A stretch of DNA of 64,000 nt, from the NCBI RefSeq assembly GCF_932526225.1, contig NC_064036.1, positions 6,207,519-6,271,518 on the forward strand. The letters are read 5' to 3'. Below are positions 44,401 through 56,706 of this stretch, piece by piece. Numbering within the stretch: position 1 is the stretch's first letter; each line of letters starts with the position of its first letter. A program made the position numbers and the translations under genes. The DNA comes from Nematostella vectensis. Taxonomy: Eukaryota; Cnidaria; Anthozoa; Actiniaria; Edwardsiidae. The notes under the pieces were generated by a model. That model ran no database searches, had not been told where the DNA came from, and worked only from the letters and a program-made list of their open reading frames with translations.

Positions 44401-47400
44401 CGAAGCATCAACACATATGACATATCATTCGTCATGCAAGCAAATAGATACCTACCGACGTTTTGCTTTCCTTCTTGAACGTTTGGTCTACAAATAGCAG
44501 ACCAATGGCCATACCGAAAGTACCGCTAACGCCGCTAGTGCAGTCTTGCCAGCGCGGGTCCTCGCCCCGGGTCCCCGTGATGGCCTCACGGTACTCGTAA
44601 TACAGATCGCGAAACTCCTTAGAGAGCGATGATGCAAAGATATATGCCACATGCCACATCATGTAGTTAGCCACAATACTGCGAAAGCAAAATAGTGTAA
44701 GTGCAAAGATTGATATTAATGCGGTGAGGCGCAAGGCGCTGACCAATCCAAAAGCACCAAATGTAAATGAATGACGGAAGCCAGGAAGCCCTTTGCCAGT
44801 TGGAAATTATTGCCGAGAGCTCGCAGAATATTGCAAACCGCAGTAAGAGAGAGATGTGAGAGATTCAGTATAGCAGGTAGGACACGTTGGGCTACTAGAC
44901 AGAAAGGGCAATGCCGTGCAGTTAGAGAGAGAGTCAGTATAGCAGGTAGGACACATTGGGCTACTGGACAGAAAGGGCAGTGCCTTTAGTAAGAGAGAGA
45001 GTCGGTATAGCAAGTATGATACATTGGGCTACTGGACAGAAAGGGCGATGCCGTGCAGTAAGAGAGAGAGAGTCAGTATAGCAGGTAGGACAAATTTGGC
45101 TACTGGACAGAAAGGGCGATGCCGTGCAGTAAGAGAGAGAGAGTCGGTATAGCATGTAGGACACATTTGGCTACTGGACAGAAAGGGCAATGCCGTGCAG
45201 TTAGAGAGAGAGTCAGTATAGCAGGTAGGACACATTGGGCTACTGGACAGAAAGGGCGATGCCGTGCAGTAAGAGAGAGAGTCAGTATAGCAGGTAGGAC
45301 ACATTTGGCTACTGGGCAGAAAGGGCAATGCCGTGCAGTAAGAGAGAGAGAGAGAGTCAGTATAGCACGTAGGACACGTTGGGCTACTGGACAGAAAGGG
45401 CAATGCCGTGAAGTGAGAGAGATAGTCAGTATAGCAGGTAGGACACATTGGGCTACTGGACAGAAAGGGCGATGCCGTGCCGTGTAAAGACGTTTGAAGC
45501 CATTTAGGATGATCTCTTTTTGAACTTTTTGAATATCCATCAACCACTCCTTTGTTATTGTTTATCATTGAAAAGCAACAATTTTTTCGCAAGGAATGTT
45601 CAAAATAATAATCTACGAATAAATCTTTGTTACTCGCTTTTATAAGCCGATGAAAATGGATGCTTTGTGTGGCTCGGCATTGAAGGGGAGCGTAAAATTG
45701 CGGCGCGATTGGCCTTCTTTAAAGTAGTCTTTGAACGTTCGTTCTAGTCAACCAAAAGGCTGGCTAGCAATGGTGATGCGCTTTTGGTTTGTCAGAGATT
45801 TGACTTGTGTGTTTTTATTTTTCTTTTTTTTACGGACGAATAAACCAGGCTGTATTCATTACAGAAGTCAGAATTCTCAAATATCATACTTGTATCATTT
45901 TAAAGAAAGGCTGTGAGAGCAAGAAGGACGATTGTTCAGATTACCGTTTGGGAGTGTTCGCGAAGATCCTGGACATGTTCACCATGTATTCCATCGCGTA
46001 CACAACCACCTCCGTGTCCTGTTTGACATTGTAGTCCGTGAGATTAAATATGTGCCCCAAGAAATCGGTCAGGTTTAGCTGTGGAATAAACAGATATCGT
46101 TATTGACAAACAAAGTTATCTAAAAAAATTGGAAACCAATAATACGGTTGCTTCTTTATGCAGGACTGGGTCATGGGTCACAGTATTATCGGTAGACTGG
46201 GCTGTAGGCTTTCCATGTTTTACCTGTTATCTAATATAGACTTTTCTATTCATTTATTTGTTAATTTGTTGTTTGTTTGTTGATCTATGTAGTCACATTT
46301 TTATTCGACCATTCAAGGTGTTTTGTCTTTGGAATGTTATTTTATGCTCCTTGTTGTTATGCGCAGATGAAAACTGTATATTTAGATCTGCGCAATGAAA
46401 ATTGAAGATCATCATCATCATAATGATTAATATTATATCATCATTGTATGGAATCAAAACTTACTTTGCTGTCGACCTGCGATGCAAGCTTAGCGAGAGT
46501 CATTTTGTTGTAGATAGAGTCGCTGTCACGCCGTTGCTCCTTGGGGATAGTGTTCTGAGAAAAACGATGGGCATCAGGAGCCATAAAGGCACTCTTTGTA
46601 TGCTATTTATTTTCTAGTGTAAAGTGGTAGATCCAGGGGGTCAATCTAGGCACGCCCTTCCTCCACCCCCTCACTATCCCACCCTCCACCCCTCACTATC
46701 CCACCCTTCACCCCTCCTTATCCCGTCCTCCACCCCTCACTATCCCACCCTGCACCCCCTCCTTATCCCGTCCTCCACCCCCTCACTATCCCACCCTGCA
46801 CCCCCTCACTATCCCACCCTGCACCCCCTCACTATCCCACCCTCAACCCCCTCACTATCCCACCCTCCACCACTCACTATCCCACCCTCCACCCTCTCAC
46901 TATCCTACCCTCCACCCCCTCACTATCCCACCCTCCACCCCTCACTATCCCACCCTCCACCCCCTCACTATCCCACCCTCCACCCCCTCACCATCCCACC
47001 CTGCACTTCTCACTATCCCACCCTCCACCCCCTCACTATCCCACCCTCCACCACTCACTATTCCACCCTCCACCCCCTCACTATCCTACCCTCCACCCCC
47101 TCACTATTCCACCCTCCACCCCTCACTATCCCACCCTCCACCCCCTCACTATCCCACCCTCCACCCCCTCACTATCCCACCCTGCACCCCTCACTTTCCC
47201 ACCTTCCACCCCTCACTATCCCACCCTCCACCCCCTCACTATCCCACCCTCCACCCCTCACTATCCCACCCTCCACCCCCTCACTATCCCACCCTCCACT
47301 CCCTCACTATCCCACCCTGTACCCACTCACTATCCCACCCTGCACCCCTCACTATCCCACCTTCCACCCCCTCACTATCCCACCCTCCACCCCCTCACTA

Positions 47401-50400
47401 TCCCACCCTCCACCCCCTCACTATCCCACCCTCCACCCCCTCACTATCCCACCCTCCACCCCCTCACTACCCCACCCTCCACCAATCACTATTTATGGGT
47501 ACGATTTGAAAGAATTTATCTTTGGGCAGAATCAGTTTTAAACAGAGAGCGTAGTCAATTTTGGCTGGGAGAACAGGATAGCTTTTTATAAGCAGAATGC
47601 CTTTTGGCGGGCGAGGCATGCGCTGCGAGGTGATGGGAAGTAGCGGATCTAGGGAGAGAGTTTAGGGGGGTTTACCCCCCACCCATTTGGGCTGCCAGAA
47701 AGCCATATGCAACAGAAAAAAATACCCCCTCTCCCCTTTGTCACTGAGCCAAACCCCCCTTTAGCGAAAAGCTAGATCCGTCCCTGGAAGGGTGAGGGTG
47801 CGGGCGTACCTTTGCTAACACGTTAATGTGAACAAAGGAGGGGGGGGGGGGGGGGGGGGCGCTAGTTTTAATGTACGTCGCTGATTGTTTTGGTGTACCT
47901 TCGAGAGCAAGTGAATAAGAGAGGGTTGCTGCCTTTGCTTTACCTTTGCTAGCTCTAGTTCCAGCTGGTAGACCTCCTCCATCCGAGCTTCAGCATCGTT
48001 TCCTGCGCCGAGTTTCTCCATCAGTGACGTCATGATTCTGCGATACGCTGTTCGGATCTGGAACAAAAAACACAAGTGTAATTGGGCGTTTCTGTTTTTC
48101 TCCCAAACTTTCTCCCAAACATTTTACTATGTAACAAGGTTATTTTAAGGATTATGTATACGGCTAACCTTTGCGTGGTACGTGGTATTGAAGAGCATTG
48201 CTTCTCTAGATAAAATAGTCCCTGATTGGTCAAACTGAATGAAAAAATTCACAATCACAATATCATCGTAATAAAGTTACCATCATCATGACCACCCCCT
48301 CATCAACATCATCATCATCGTCGTCGTCGTCGTTATCGTCATCACCGTCGTCGCCGTCATCGTCATCATCACCATCGTCATCATCACCATCACCATCGTC
48401 ATCGTCATCGTCATAATCGCCATCACCATCACCATCACCATCACCATCACCATCGTCATCGTCATCGTCATCGTCAACGTCATCGTCATCGCCACCGTCA
48501 TTGCCATCGTCTTCGTCATCGTCATCGTCACAGTCACTGTCATCGTCGTCGTCATCGTCAAAATCATCGCCATCATCGTCATCATCATCGTCATCATCCT
48601 CAACATAACATCATCATCGTCATCATCATTATCATCTTTAAATCATCATCATCATCATCATATGAAGAAAACGTTGTAGTTTTGAAGGAATGGTACCGAG
48701 GAATCTTAGTTTCTTTTCAGATACTTTCTCCATTGACCAAGGATGATCACATTCACTGTTTTTCTCTTCTGATTACAATTCATACAGTTTACGGAGCACC
48801 TGCGGTACGGCAACCTTAAAAATAACGAGAATCGTGCAGTTTTTCCAAATAAGGAAGATATTAGTTTCCTTATATGGAAGTGACCGTGTTTGTCAAAAAC
48901 ATTTGCTAAATTTTCTTGATATGCATCAACATCATCATTATTTTCGTTGCAATCACTTTTACCCTCACCTCCATCATCGTCATCATAAACATAAAAGTCA
49001 TCGTCATATCATACACACTCACCACTATGACGGTTTTGGTGGAGTCCTTGAGATCTGTACCGACAAACATGTTAAACCAAGGCGCAATAGATAAATCGCG
49101 CTGTATCATGACAAACGTTTTCATGAAGTCCCAGTCTGCCTCGGTCCAGTTCTTGTTTGTGACATTCCACGAGCCAAACATTTTGATTAAGTCTTGCAAA
49201 GGCTGTTGCCCTAGTTTCTCGATCAGCTTCTCGTCCATACAGGCATCATAGTAATCAAACGCTTTCATGACCGCGGGATTCTACAAATGACGATTGATGG
49301 AATCATTGATTGAAGTGATAACATATGCCAAATTATATTTGTTAAAATGCAGGCAAGAACATTTAACACGATTGAGGTCGCCACTCTTATTGGTCGAGAT
49401 GTAAAATACCATAGGGGTATGGCAAAATTTAGCCTCCTTCGCAGTCAACACATTGTATATATCCCTGATGTTCTTTCTTTTGGTCAGTTAATGGTAGCAT
49501 GACGGTACTCATGATTCCCTACTTACATCCTTGTATTTATCCCTGATGTCCTTACTGTTGATGAGCTTTTTCAAGAGTTCCTCGTTACGGTTAGACAGGA
49601 TGCGGAACTGACTCCATGATGACCGGGTGTCGGGGATCAGGTTCTTTGTCTCCCAACCTCCACATGCGTACTGGTAGAAATCGTCACATGGATCAATGGT
49701 CGTGTTCATCGATTTCATCAAACCTGCAATAGTAGATCGCAAGTCAAACGTGAAAAAAAGAGAAGAGAAGGCACGGTTGAGTATGGGTCTTAAAGCCGCG
49801 CGCCGCTTTTAAACCGACATGCTATAAGCATGCGCGGGCACTAACCATGGAAACCTACCTCAAATACTGTCATGCAACGCGCTAAGTTTGATGTAAGCTT
49901 AAAAATGAGCGCGCTGCATTCTGGTAGTTGAGGTAGGTTCCTATGGTAATGCGCGCGCAAACGTATAGCTGGAATGGCCCGCGAATCAACATATATCGTA
50001 TCCAGCAGTGGTTCATGAGTAATGTTTAAATGACTGAATCCTTGTCTCTGAACGCCTGTGAACGTATAGAGATACATACACAACAATACTGAAGCTTTCC
50101 AAACCTGTATTTGGTTTTATTTACGATTATTTTATTATTTATTTGATACCCATGAAGCACTGCGGTTTACGACACATGGATTCTCCGAGTGTAAATTTCT
50201 TTTGAAGTATACACGTAGCTGACCCCTCCCCTCACTTTCTATTACTTAAAAGACCAACCTTACCAAAATATGTGATTCCAGAAAAGATCTATCACCAAAT
50301 ACACTCTTTTTTAATAAAAACTTCTAATTTTCAGTTGAGGCTGGGCGTTCTTATTTTTGGGACATTTTTGGACATGAATATTTTCTTTACGATCTTCTTA

Positions 50401-52333
50401 AATTTTAGCGTATGTAAGAATATGATACCCAATGAATTATTAGGAAGAGAATAACACAAATGATCAATAGCAATAATATTTAAGGCTATATTATGAACAC
50501 AATTCGATTCTGTATTTTAGAACACATCACACAAACAAAACGTAACATTTTGCTGCTTATCTCAGCCTTGGCATATTCTTAGCATGTTCTTAAAATTTGG
50601 TGAAATCTCAGGCTGGACGTTCTTATAAAAAAGGTTTATAAAAAAAGAGTGTACTGAATCCGAGACAAGGGGGTGGGGGTATAAGGTATTTGAGCCCTCA
50701 TTCAACCCCCACCCAACCAGTGTCGTTAAAATCAAGTAAATGTCACTAACATGTTCGCCTTTTCAACATAACACAGTAGTTTGACGGGGTGCCCAATTAA
50801 GAGGCGGATTCGAAGGGGGACTAGGGGAAGTGTAAAGACGTTTTCATTAGGTTCTCTTTTCGTGATATTTTTTGCTCAAGAGTTCTGACTTAGATCATCT
50901 GAATTTTCTAAACAAACAATCGCCAGCCATGGGAATTAGGCAACACCGGAGCACCTGTGATTTTACGAGCTACCTCTGCAAAGGAAATAACCTTAGCAAA
51001 TAATAATTCAATCTAATGGGTATGTTCATGGGTTTAGAACGTGTGGTCTGCTTAAAAATAGTGAGCCAATAGGAATAAACGAGATTTAATAGTTCGTAGC
51101 AGAAAATCAATACGGACTGTGCCCTTTCATAGAAGCCGAAAACCAGTCGCTAATGTTATTACAGAAAAATATAATCGCTTATAGTCATATGTGAAAGCAA
51201 TGACTGTGTTATCAAGCGGAACCGACAATAACACCTTGAATAACCAAGGGTAAACAAACCATTCTCGCGGTTTCTTCAGAGTGATAAGAGCGAATTAAAA
51301 AAGACCATATACGAAGTTGATTCTACCTCAGGAGTTAATTTACTGAAAGGGAAATAGTTTAAGACTGTAAGATAGTAAATACTGCTGAGGAATGCTAATT
51401 TTGACAGTTAAGCATTTAAAACAAGTAACTTGTATCAATCAGGATTTCTACTGTTTGAGGTGGTCTCAATTCCTTTGTAACTTTTATATTTGCCACATTG
51501 TTTTGATCTTCGCTCACAGCATGTGCTCAAAGAGAGCAGTCAGCCAAAAAAATGAACGCACTCTGTTTCTCATTCAAGCAAGACACCTCCACGAAACTCT
51601 ATTAACGCGACGACAATAAACGAAGACATTAATTTTAAAGCGGAATTCACTTAACAAGTTATTTTTTTTTTTTGTTCGTGTGTTTAAAGTTAAAAAAAGG
51701 CAAACACCGTATCGTTTGTGGGGTCTGTGCAAGACCGGAATTGACTGCTGGAGACTAGCATGCATCACAAATGAATATTCTGCATTTGCTTACCAAATCT
51801 GCAAGTTAAAATGTTCCACAGACAATTTCTATCAAAACATTTTAAAATAAATCCGTCATTTTCACATTTTTCACATTGATATCTTTATAACCTTGAGATA
51901 AATTGTATATTGAACAAAACAGTAATAAAGCACAATGTATTGAAAATCTCGCTTCATAATGGAACCCAATCAAGTATGGAAAAATTCTGCAAAAGACATT
52001 AACTGTAGTGTATAGTATAAAATCACCGAGTGTGGAGATTCAACCCTCGCTCACGTTACCTGCGCTGGTGTAAATACAAGTGTCGGTGTTGCAAACATCT
52101 GTAACAGATTTCTGTGATTTCGACGAGTTGGACCTTTCATGAATATAAAGACCAAAGAAAACAAAGCACAGAACCACTAGGACAAGAATCGCGGCTATAA
52201 GAATTTTCAGTTTGTTCTTTATGCATGCTTTTGGTAGATTCGTTCTAGAGCTAGAAGAAGGCTTGTAGTCCATTTCCACATCTTGTTTTGTATCGTTTAA
52301 AGGACGATCCTCTAGATTGCTTGAGATGGACAT
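38435..52333 (-). CDS. M13 zinc metallopeptidase, neprilysin/ECE-like (gene 3), complete, 19 exons
   Basis: Exons on the complement: 52060-52333, 49527-49723, 49023-49280, 48169-48234, 47944-48057, 46465-46554, 45945-46078, 44456-44678, 44031-44129, 43520-43597, 43091-43194, 42188-42246, 41775-41826, 40323-40390, 39661-39785, 39459-39524, 39212-39316, 38740-38816, 38435-38534. They join in frame to 762 residues. The N-terminus is a cytosolic tail plus one membrane segment ([20 protein letters not shown]), so this is a type II ectoenzyme. Motifs: [40 protein letters not shown] (zinc motif HEITH about 596-600), GENIADNGG (Glu656, Asp660), HSPGKLR (His724 and Arg730, matching neprilysin His711 and Arg717) and CAVW at the end. 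All catalytic residues are present. Intron phases match M13 genes 1 and 2. Two or three other first exons lie upstream (56475, 58219, perhaps 59097). Confidence 0.93.
39920..40085. mobile_element. Dispersed repeat family C, copy 1
   Basis: Shares GTGGGGCACTGGGGGCGTGC, an AATAACCAG/AATGACCAG motif, GTGCCCCCAATATTTT and a GCCTGCAACAGC end with copies at 41221-41375 and 42331-42498. It lies in an M13 gene 3 intron and has no coding capacity. Boundaries approximate. Confidence 0.6.
40605..41178. repeat. 38-bp minisatellite, about 15 copies
   Basis: Tandem units of the type TTTGTTAAATATTCAGCAGG followed by TCACTAGTTTCATTATTG. A TAAAAATTC variant recurs at every third unit over the first nine, giving a three-unit higher-order period. 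Located in the M13 gene 3 intron between exons 41775-41826 and 40323-40390. Confidence 0.95.
41221..41375. mobile_element. Dispersed repeat family C, copy 2
   Basis: Carries GTGGGGCACTAAGGGAACGTG, AATGACCAGTATGGGCGTGG and CCAATATTTCGAGGCCTGCT, aligned in the same order as the copies at 39920 and 42331. It directly follows the 38-bp minisatellite. Confidence 0.65.
41455..41680. repeat. Interspersed GATGATAATGATGATG-type microsatellite blocks
   Basis: Several short GAT-rich blocks alternating with GGTTATGATAATT-type spacers, suggesting a decayed compound repeat. Intronic in M13 gene 3. Confidence 0.75.
42331..42498. mobile_element. Dispersed repeat family C, copy 3
   Basis: Starts GGGGCCGTAGCAGGGGATGG and ends GAGGCCTGCTACGGC, so the terminal GCCGTAGC is inverted. 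The interior matches the copies at 39920 and 41221 (AATGACCAGTAGGAGCGTGG, GTTTCTGTATTGTGCCCC). Intronic in M13 gene 3. Confidence 0.65.
42516..42640. mobile_element. Partial copy of foldback family B
   Basis: Reads ACTTGCACTAAGAAACCACG, then TGGCAAACTCGCGCGC and AAAAAGCAACTTCTTTAGCG, colinear with the reverse complement of 23547-23815. Only one end is recognisable. Confidence 0.65.
42717..42784. repeat. AT-rich palindromic tract
   Basis: Alternating TATAATATTATA-type palindromes for about 65 bases, in the M13 gene 3 intron between exons 43091-43194 and 42188-42246. Confidence 0.85.
44155..44440. repeat. Degenerate CATCA/ACGTCAT repeat tract
   Basis: Loose repetition of CATCACATACGTCATGCATC-like words with much drift, in the M13 gene 3 intron between exons 44456-44678 and 44031-44129. 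Confidence 0.7.
44861..45484. repeat. Minisatellite, about 60-70 bp unit, about 9 copies
   Basis: Units of AGCAGGTAGGACACATTGGG, CTACTGGACAGAAAGGGC and ATGCCGTGCAGTAAGAGAGA in tandem, with a variable (GA)n link that changes unit length. It lies in the M13 gene 3 intron between exons 45945-46078 and 44456-44678. Long Cys/Pro-rich frames on both strands are artefacts of the array. Confidence 0.95.
46640..47492. repeat. Minisatellite, 22-23 bp unit, about 38 copies
   Basis: Tandem CCCCCTCACTATCCCACCCT followed by CCA or GCA. Strong C-on-top strand bias runs for about 850 bases. It lies in the M13 gene 3 intron between exons 47944-48057 and 46465-46554. The 305-codon Pro/Ser/His frame on the plus strand is an artefact. 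Confidence 0.97.
48290..48660. repeat. Imperfect (ATC/GTC)n microsatellite
   Basis: CATCATCGTCATC-type tract in the M13 gene 3 intron between exons 49023-49280 and 48169-48234. The Met/Thr-rich minus-strand frame is an artefact. Confidence 0.95.
52060..52333 (-). CDS. Membrane-anchor first exon of M13 gene 3 (nearest of three)
   Basis: ATG at 52333, cytosolic tail, membrane segment, then [13 protein letters not shown] and a GTAACG donor in phase 1, matching the acceptor of exon 49527-49723. Its distance to exon 2 is about 2.3 kb. It has the same layout as 56475-56706 and 58219-58486. Confidence 0.85.
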
Positions 52334-55300
52334 TGAAAGCTAATGCCTACGGTCAGTATTGCAGAGAATACAGACGGTTCGAGAGCCAAACTTGCCAATG
52401 ATGCTAGCCGCAGCCAGCAAAGTTACAACACACACTGCAGGGTTCTTCAAAAGCCACAGTATTCTGTTTGGCGGCTAATAATCTGCGATGTACTTAATTA
52501 ATGACTATATGTACTTCTTTGATTTTCAGCAAACCGCAAAACGGGTGATCATTTCCTTTGGAACATCCATATTCATGATTTATAAGCGTAGCACTATGTA
52601 TAAGCCCCCGTTTGTTTGTTACAAAAGCATGAAGTGTGAATTACGATCACTGCTATTACCACTTTATATTGATTAAGACGTTACCATCTTATTATGGCAA
52701 ATTAGCATATTGTTTTTTTTGATATTTTTTACCAATAGTTTTCATTTCATTTCCATTTTTATTTTCATTTTGCAATATTAAAAGAAAGATAAACACATGA
52801 AAAGTAACCCATTCTTTGAACGGAAAAAATGCTAAAACAAATATTGAATTTTAACATTATCAACGTTATTGGACCCAATTGGTCAGGAAATTGAGAAGTT
52901 TCATTAAAAATATAAGGGAAAACACACTTGGATTGTTAAACTCATAACCACAGGTTTGCTTTTGAAAATAATGAAAGAGATGTTTCGTAGGTTGTTTTTC
53001 TCGCTGCCGCCGAAATAGGAAAACATACTAATAAGTAAATATAAATAAATTTTGAAGTGCACCCCAGGGAACGGAAAATCATTTAGTACAATTTCACTTT
53101 CAAATTTACAGTAAGATAGCAATATCTTTAATGTGTCATTTTTGCGGTAGAATTATTTTCCCGCAGACTGTGGGCAATTAAAAAAAATCACTAACTCTAT
53201 ATTGCAAGATTTGTCTTTCGTTCTTATAGTGGTTACATTATATCTATTTTTTGCGCAAAGCTCTTGACATTCGTTGTCAAAAGCATAAGGTCTGTAGGGG
53301 GTTTTGTGGTGTATGCCCCGGTGTAAACAGCGGCAGCATTGCAGGACAAAGATAGCCATAACTGCTGGCCCAGCAAAGCTAGCTCTGTTTGTACACCATG
53401 TTGGCAGCATTTTCTTATAGTTTGTGGTCTGTCGAGCGTGGCGTTGGTGTTGGCGCTGTTATGCCACGCCACGCGGAATATCACGCCACTGTTTAGTGCA
53501 TGTCTTAGTGTCACGCATAATGTAGCGAAACCTTGACGATAGGACACCGTTAGAACGTCACTCTCTAAGCACATCAAAAATATCGATTTGTGGATGATAC
53601 AATCTTCAAGTGTAACACACGAAACGGTGTAACGCTACAAATTAGTATCCCCACATAAATTGTCGACTCCGCAAGACGCAGACAAAGGTTAAGCTTATGA
53701 TCATTGAATTCACATAAGTTAAAGTTAAGTCACTTAGAGCGTCAAATGAGATGCAATATTTAGACTAGACTGATCGCATTTACATGTGGTACGATAAACA
53801 AAAACTCTGGACGAGAAGGGGGGGGGGGATAGGCGCAGAGCAAAGACCGCAGTAGGGGTGGGACCCAAATCTAATTGCTAATAGCTTAGGAGGGTATTAG
53901 AAAATGCTTCAAAGAAGATGTTCAAGATTTTGGAGGATCTAGAACTCTCAAATGGTCCATGTTTACTGCAAAATACCCCAATTATTTTCATGACGGACTT
54001 TTGCCTGTTTGTTTAGTCCGGGCTTAATGGCAAAAAAATTTTGAAGAATCATTTCGTCCAACGCTCTCGTGTTTTGACTAGGAAACATTTGCGCTCGGAA
54101 TGTTCTAACATTCTTTCCATTAAGCTTTATCAATAGGTCGAAGTTTTATGGGGTTTCCCATTATCTATACATCCCAGTGAATGATGCAACTTCTAACGGT
54201 CTCGCCATCCCTATGTCTTTTCATTTTGCGTGATTAAGGCTAGAGCGCCTGCATAAGTGTAGATTGAGTCGAGTGATTTTGTAATCCATTGTGCTGGATA
54301 GCTTATGGCCGGCTCTCATTTGGGGTTCTTCGGAAATATTTTATTTTCGAGTGCACGAAGGTAACAAGAGGCCGGTTCCTGAAAAGTCAGATAAATTTAT
54401 CTGCTGATAAATTCTAACTGAGCGTATAGGAGTGCCCCTGTGCTTCCCAGGCTTCAGCCAAGCGGCAAGTCGCAACATGGTGCCGCCAGCTCGGCCTCAT
54501 CCCATCGGTATTCGTTCCTCGTGCTTCTAAGGGGTTCCGAAGGTAAGAGAACTGACATGACAGAATAATATTTCAAATAAGTTCATTTATAGGAAGTGAA
54601 TTTTGAAATTTTATGCTACGTTTTTTAAAGTGTTATTGAAACTTGTAGCTTTCTTGCAAGTGTTAACAAAAAAAGCGGATGTTCAGAAAAAAAAACTGAA
54701 AAAGCCAAAATCTTTGGGTAATCATTTCGGCCTAAAGACATCAGTGTTTTAAATGGGCTAAAATAACCTCATAAACTGGCGATCATTGCCGAAATCTTGG
54801 CTTTTTTAGTATCTTGCTCTTCGCAGTGCGCATACGCAAAGTTTCGTATCAATCAGTGAGCGTCGTTTTTTCCTTAAATGGTCTGAAAGAGCCTGGGGCA
54901 ACAGCGCGGGAAGCCTGTGAAAATGTAAAGTGTAAGGGGTCTGGGTCGGTTTTCAAGATGGCGGCCAGCAATATCATAGTAAACACGAATTCCTGGAAGG
55001 TCACGTGGACTTACGCTGTTCTAAGAGACAACAACGATAACGATTGAAGCGAACTACCAAATATGGTATTGAATGTTTTAATAAAAAGATGGTCAAGGGT
55101 TGCAAGCATGATTGTCATGTCATGGAAACAAGCGTGAAGGCCGAGGTTAACTGGAGCCGAGGGTTCGCAGAAATGCGGGCGAAGGCTAATTTCAAAAAAT
55201 AAAATATTTCCAAATACCGATTGACCGAATAAGCGCCTCCCTGAAATAAGCCTCCCTGAATAAAAACATTGCCTAAGAAAAAAAAAATGATCATGCGCTT

Positions 55301-56474
55301 CCATCGAATAAGCTCCTCGCCAAAGAAGACAAATTTGGATCAGCGCCTCCCCCGAATAGGCGCCTCCTCTAAACGCCCCCCTGAACTTGCTATATTTTAA
55401 GGACTGCGATGATGAAAGGACTGTGATATCAAACTTTAGGCAGGTTTTGCTGTGCAGGAGGGAAGCGACAAAAACAGTACTACCCCGTTACATCATTGGA
55501 TAGTTTGTTTTGTTGTGATTCAAGAAGGATTTCTGCTTCTCGCACGTTTTCGAATAATGAAAAATAATCACTTTTGAATTATCTAAAGTGGATTGTAATA
55601 TAGGCGCCTTCTTCGAATAAGCGCCTTGCATGGAACATGATGAAATGAAAGCGCGTCCCGCACTTATCACAGCAATTACGGTCACCCCAAAGAAGAACCG
55701 GCTAGCAGGCTATGTGTAGGATGTTGCCTGGCTACCAAACTCGCGAACGAGGCAGCGGAGTGGGGGGAGGGGAGGGGGAGAAGGAATTTGTGTCTCCTCG
55801 CTCCTTTCTCTCCTCTGCCGCCCCACCCCTCCTCTGCCACCAGCCTTGTTCCGCCTCGTTATCTCACATCGTTATCTTGAAATCCATACCGTGGGATCCC
55901 GAAGATGCCTGGCTACTCAAGTGGATTAGTAAGATCACGGACTATAGGATACTTGTACCCCAAAATGTCCATAATCTCTTGTTAGTGTTGAATAAAGCAC
56001 GTTCTCTTACCTTAAAAGGTTGTATTCTCCCTCCTCTGGCTAGCTTTGTCCCGAAACGTTACAATCACCGCCGCCCACTAAAAGCCCTTTTTTCCGTCTT
56101 GGAATTTACAAAGTGCGTCGTTTGAAAGTGGTACGAGGTAATACGTAGGGATATAGCTCGCCGGAGGAGCGTAAATACACCAGTTTAGGTAGGAATACGT
56201 GCTTTATTCAACACTAACAAGACACTGGACAATATTTTGGAGTAAAGTTATCTTATAGCCCGTGGTAGCAGCCAAACCCAAACATGATAAGCAGAGAGCA
56301 TTTACTGTAAATAGTAATCAGGTAAATTCTTTAAAACAGAGTAAATGATGTCAATATTATGTGTGATTTACACTCGCCTGCGGCGCGCGCGCAAGTCTTA
56401 CTGATGCTATACAACTAACTTCACATTGGAATGAGTTGTTTAAACTCATCATTCTTCTACGGCCCATCACTAAC
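52334..56474. other. Sequence between anchor exons of M13 gene 3
   Basis: No M13 catalytic exon is present here, which is why the exons at 56475 and 58219 are read as alternative starts and not separate genes. A minus-strand frame of 114 codons at 53233-53577 and a plus-strand frame of 137 codons at 55712-56125 show no recognisable domain. Confidence 0.55.
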
Positions 56475-56706
56475 CTGATGAAACGTGGATACAGCTTGGT
56501 TGAAAACATATTTTGTCGCTTAATGGGCTCGATTTGCTCGTTTCAGCGGATTTAAGTTTTTCGTAAGCAAAAAGTCCAACGAACACTATCGCGATAACCA
56601 GGAACAACGTTGATAGCGCTGCCAGGATTTTCACCTGGGGGCCGCACCAACCCCTGCCGTTCTCGGCTCTTGGATCATAAAGAGCCAGTTCGGATTCGAC
56701 TTTCAT
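56475..56706 (-). CDS. Second membrane-anchor M13 first exon, probable alternative start of gene 3
   Basis: From the ATG at 56706: short tail, membrane segment (ILAALSTLFLVIAIVFVGLF), AYEKLK, then KICFQPSCIHVSS, ending at a GTTAGT donor in phase 1. The GLFAYEKLK motif is shared exactly with the exon at 58219-58486, so the two are recent duplicates. If spliced to 49527-49723 the product would be 748 residues with a different cytosolic tail. Confidence 0.7.

Noticed and set aside
45029-45592. 187-codon Cys/Pro-rich repeat protein on the minus strand
   Set aside because: Frame follows the 60-70 bp minisatellite, with similar frames open on the other strand; it lies inside an M13 gene 3 intron.
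46624-47541. 305-codon Pro/Ser/His-rich protein on the plus strand
   Set aside because: It is a translation of the 22-23 bp satellite; frame changes between unit lengths and there is no non-repeat domain.
48286-48606. Met/Thr-rich minus-strand open frame
   Set aside because: Microsatellite (ATC/GTC) translation only.
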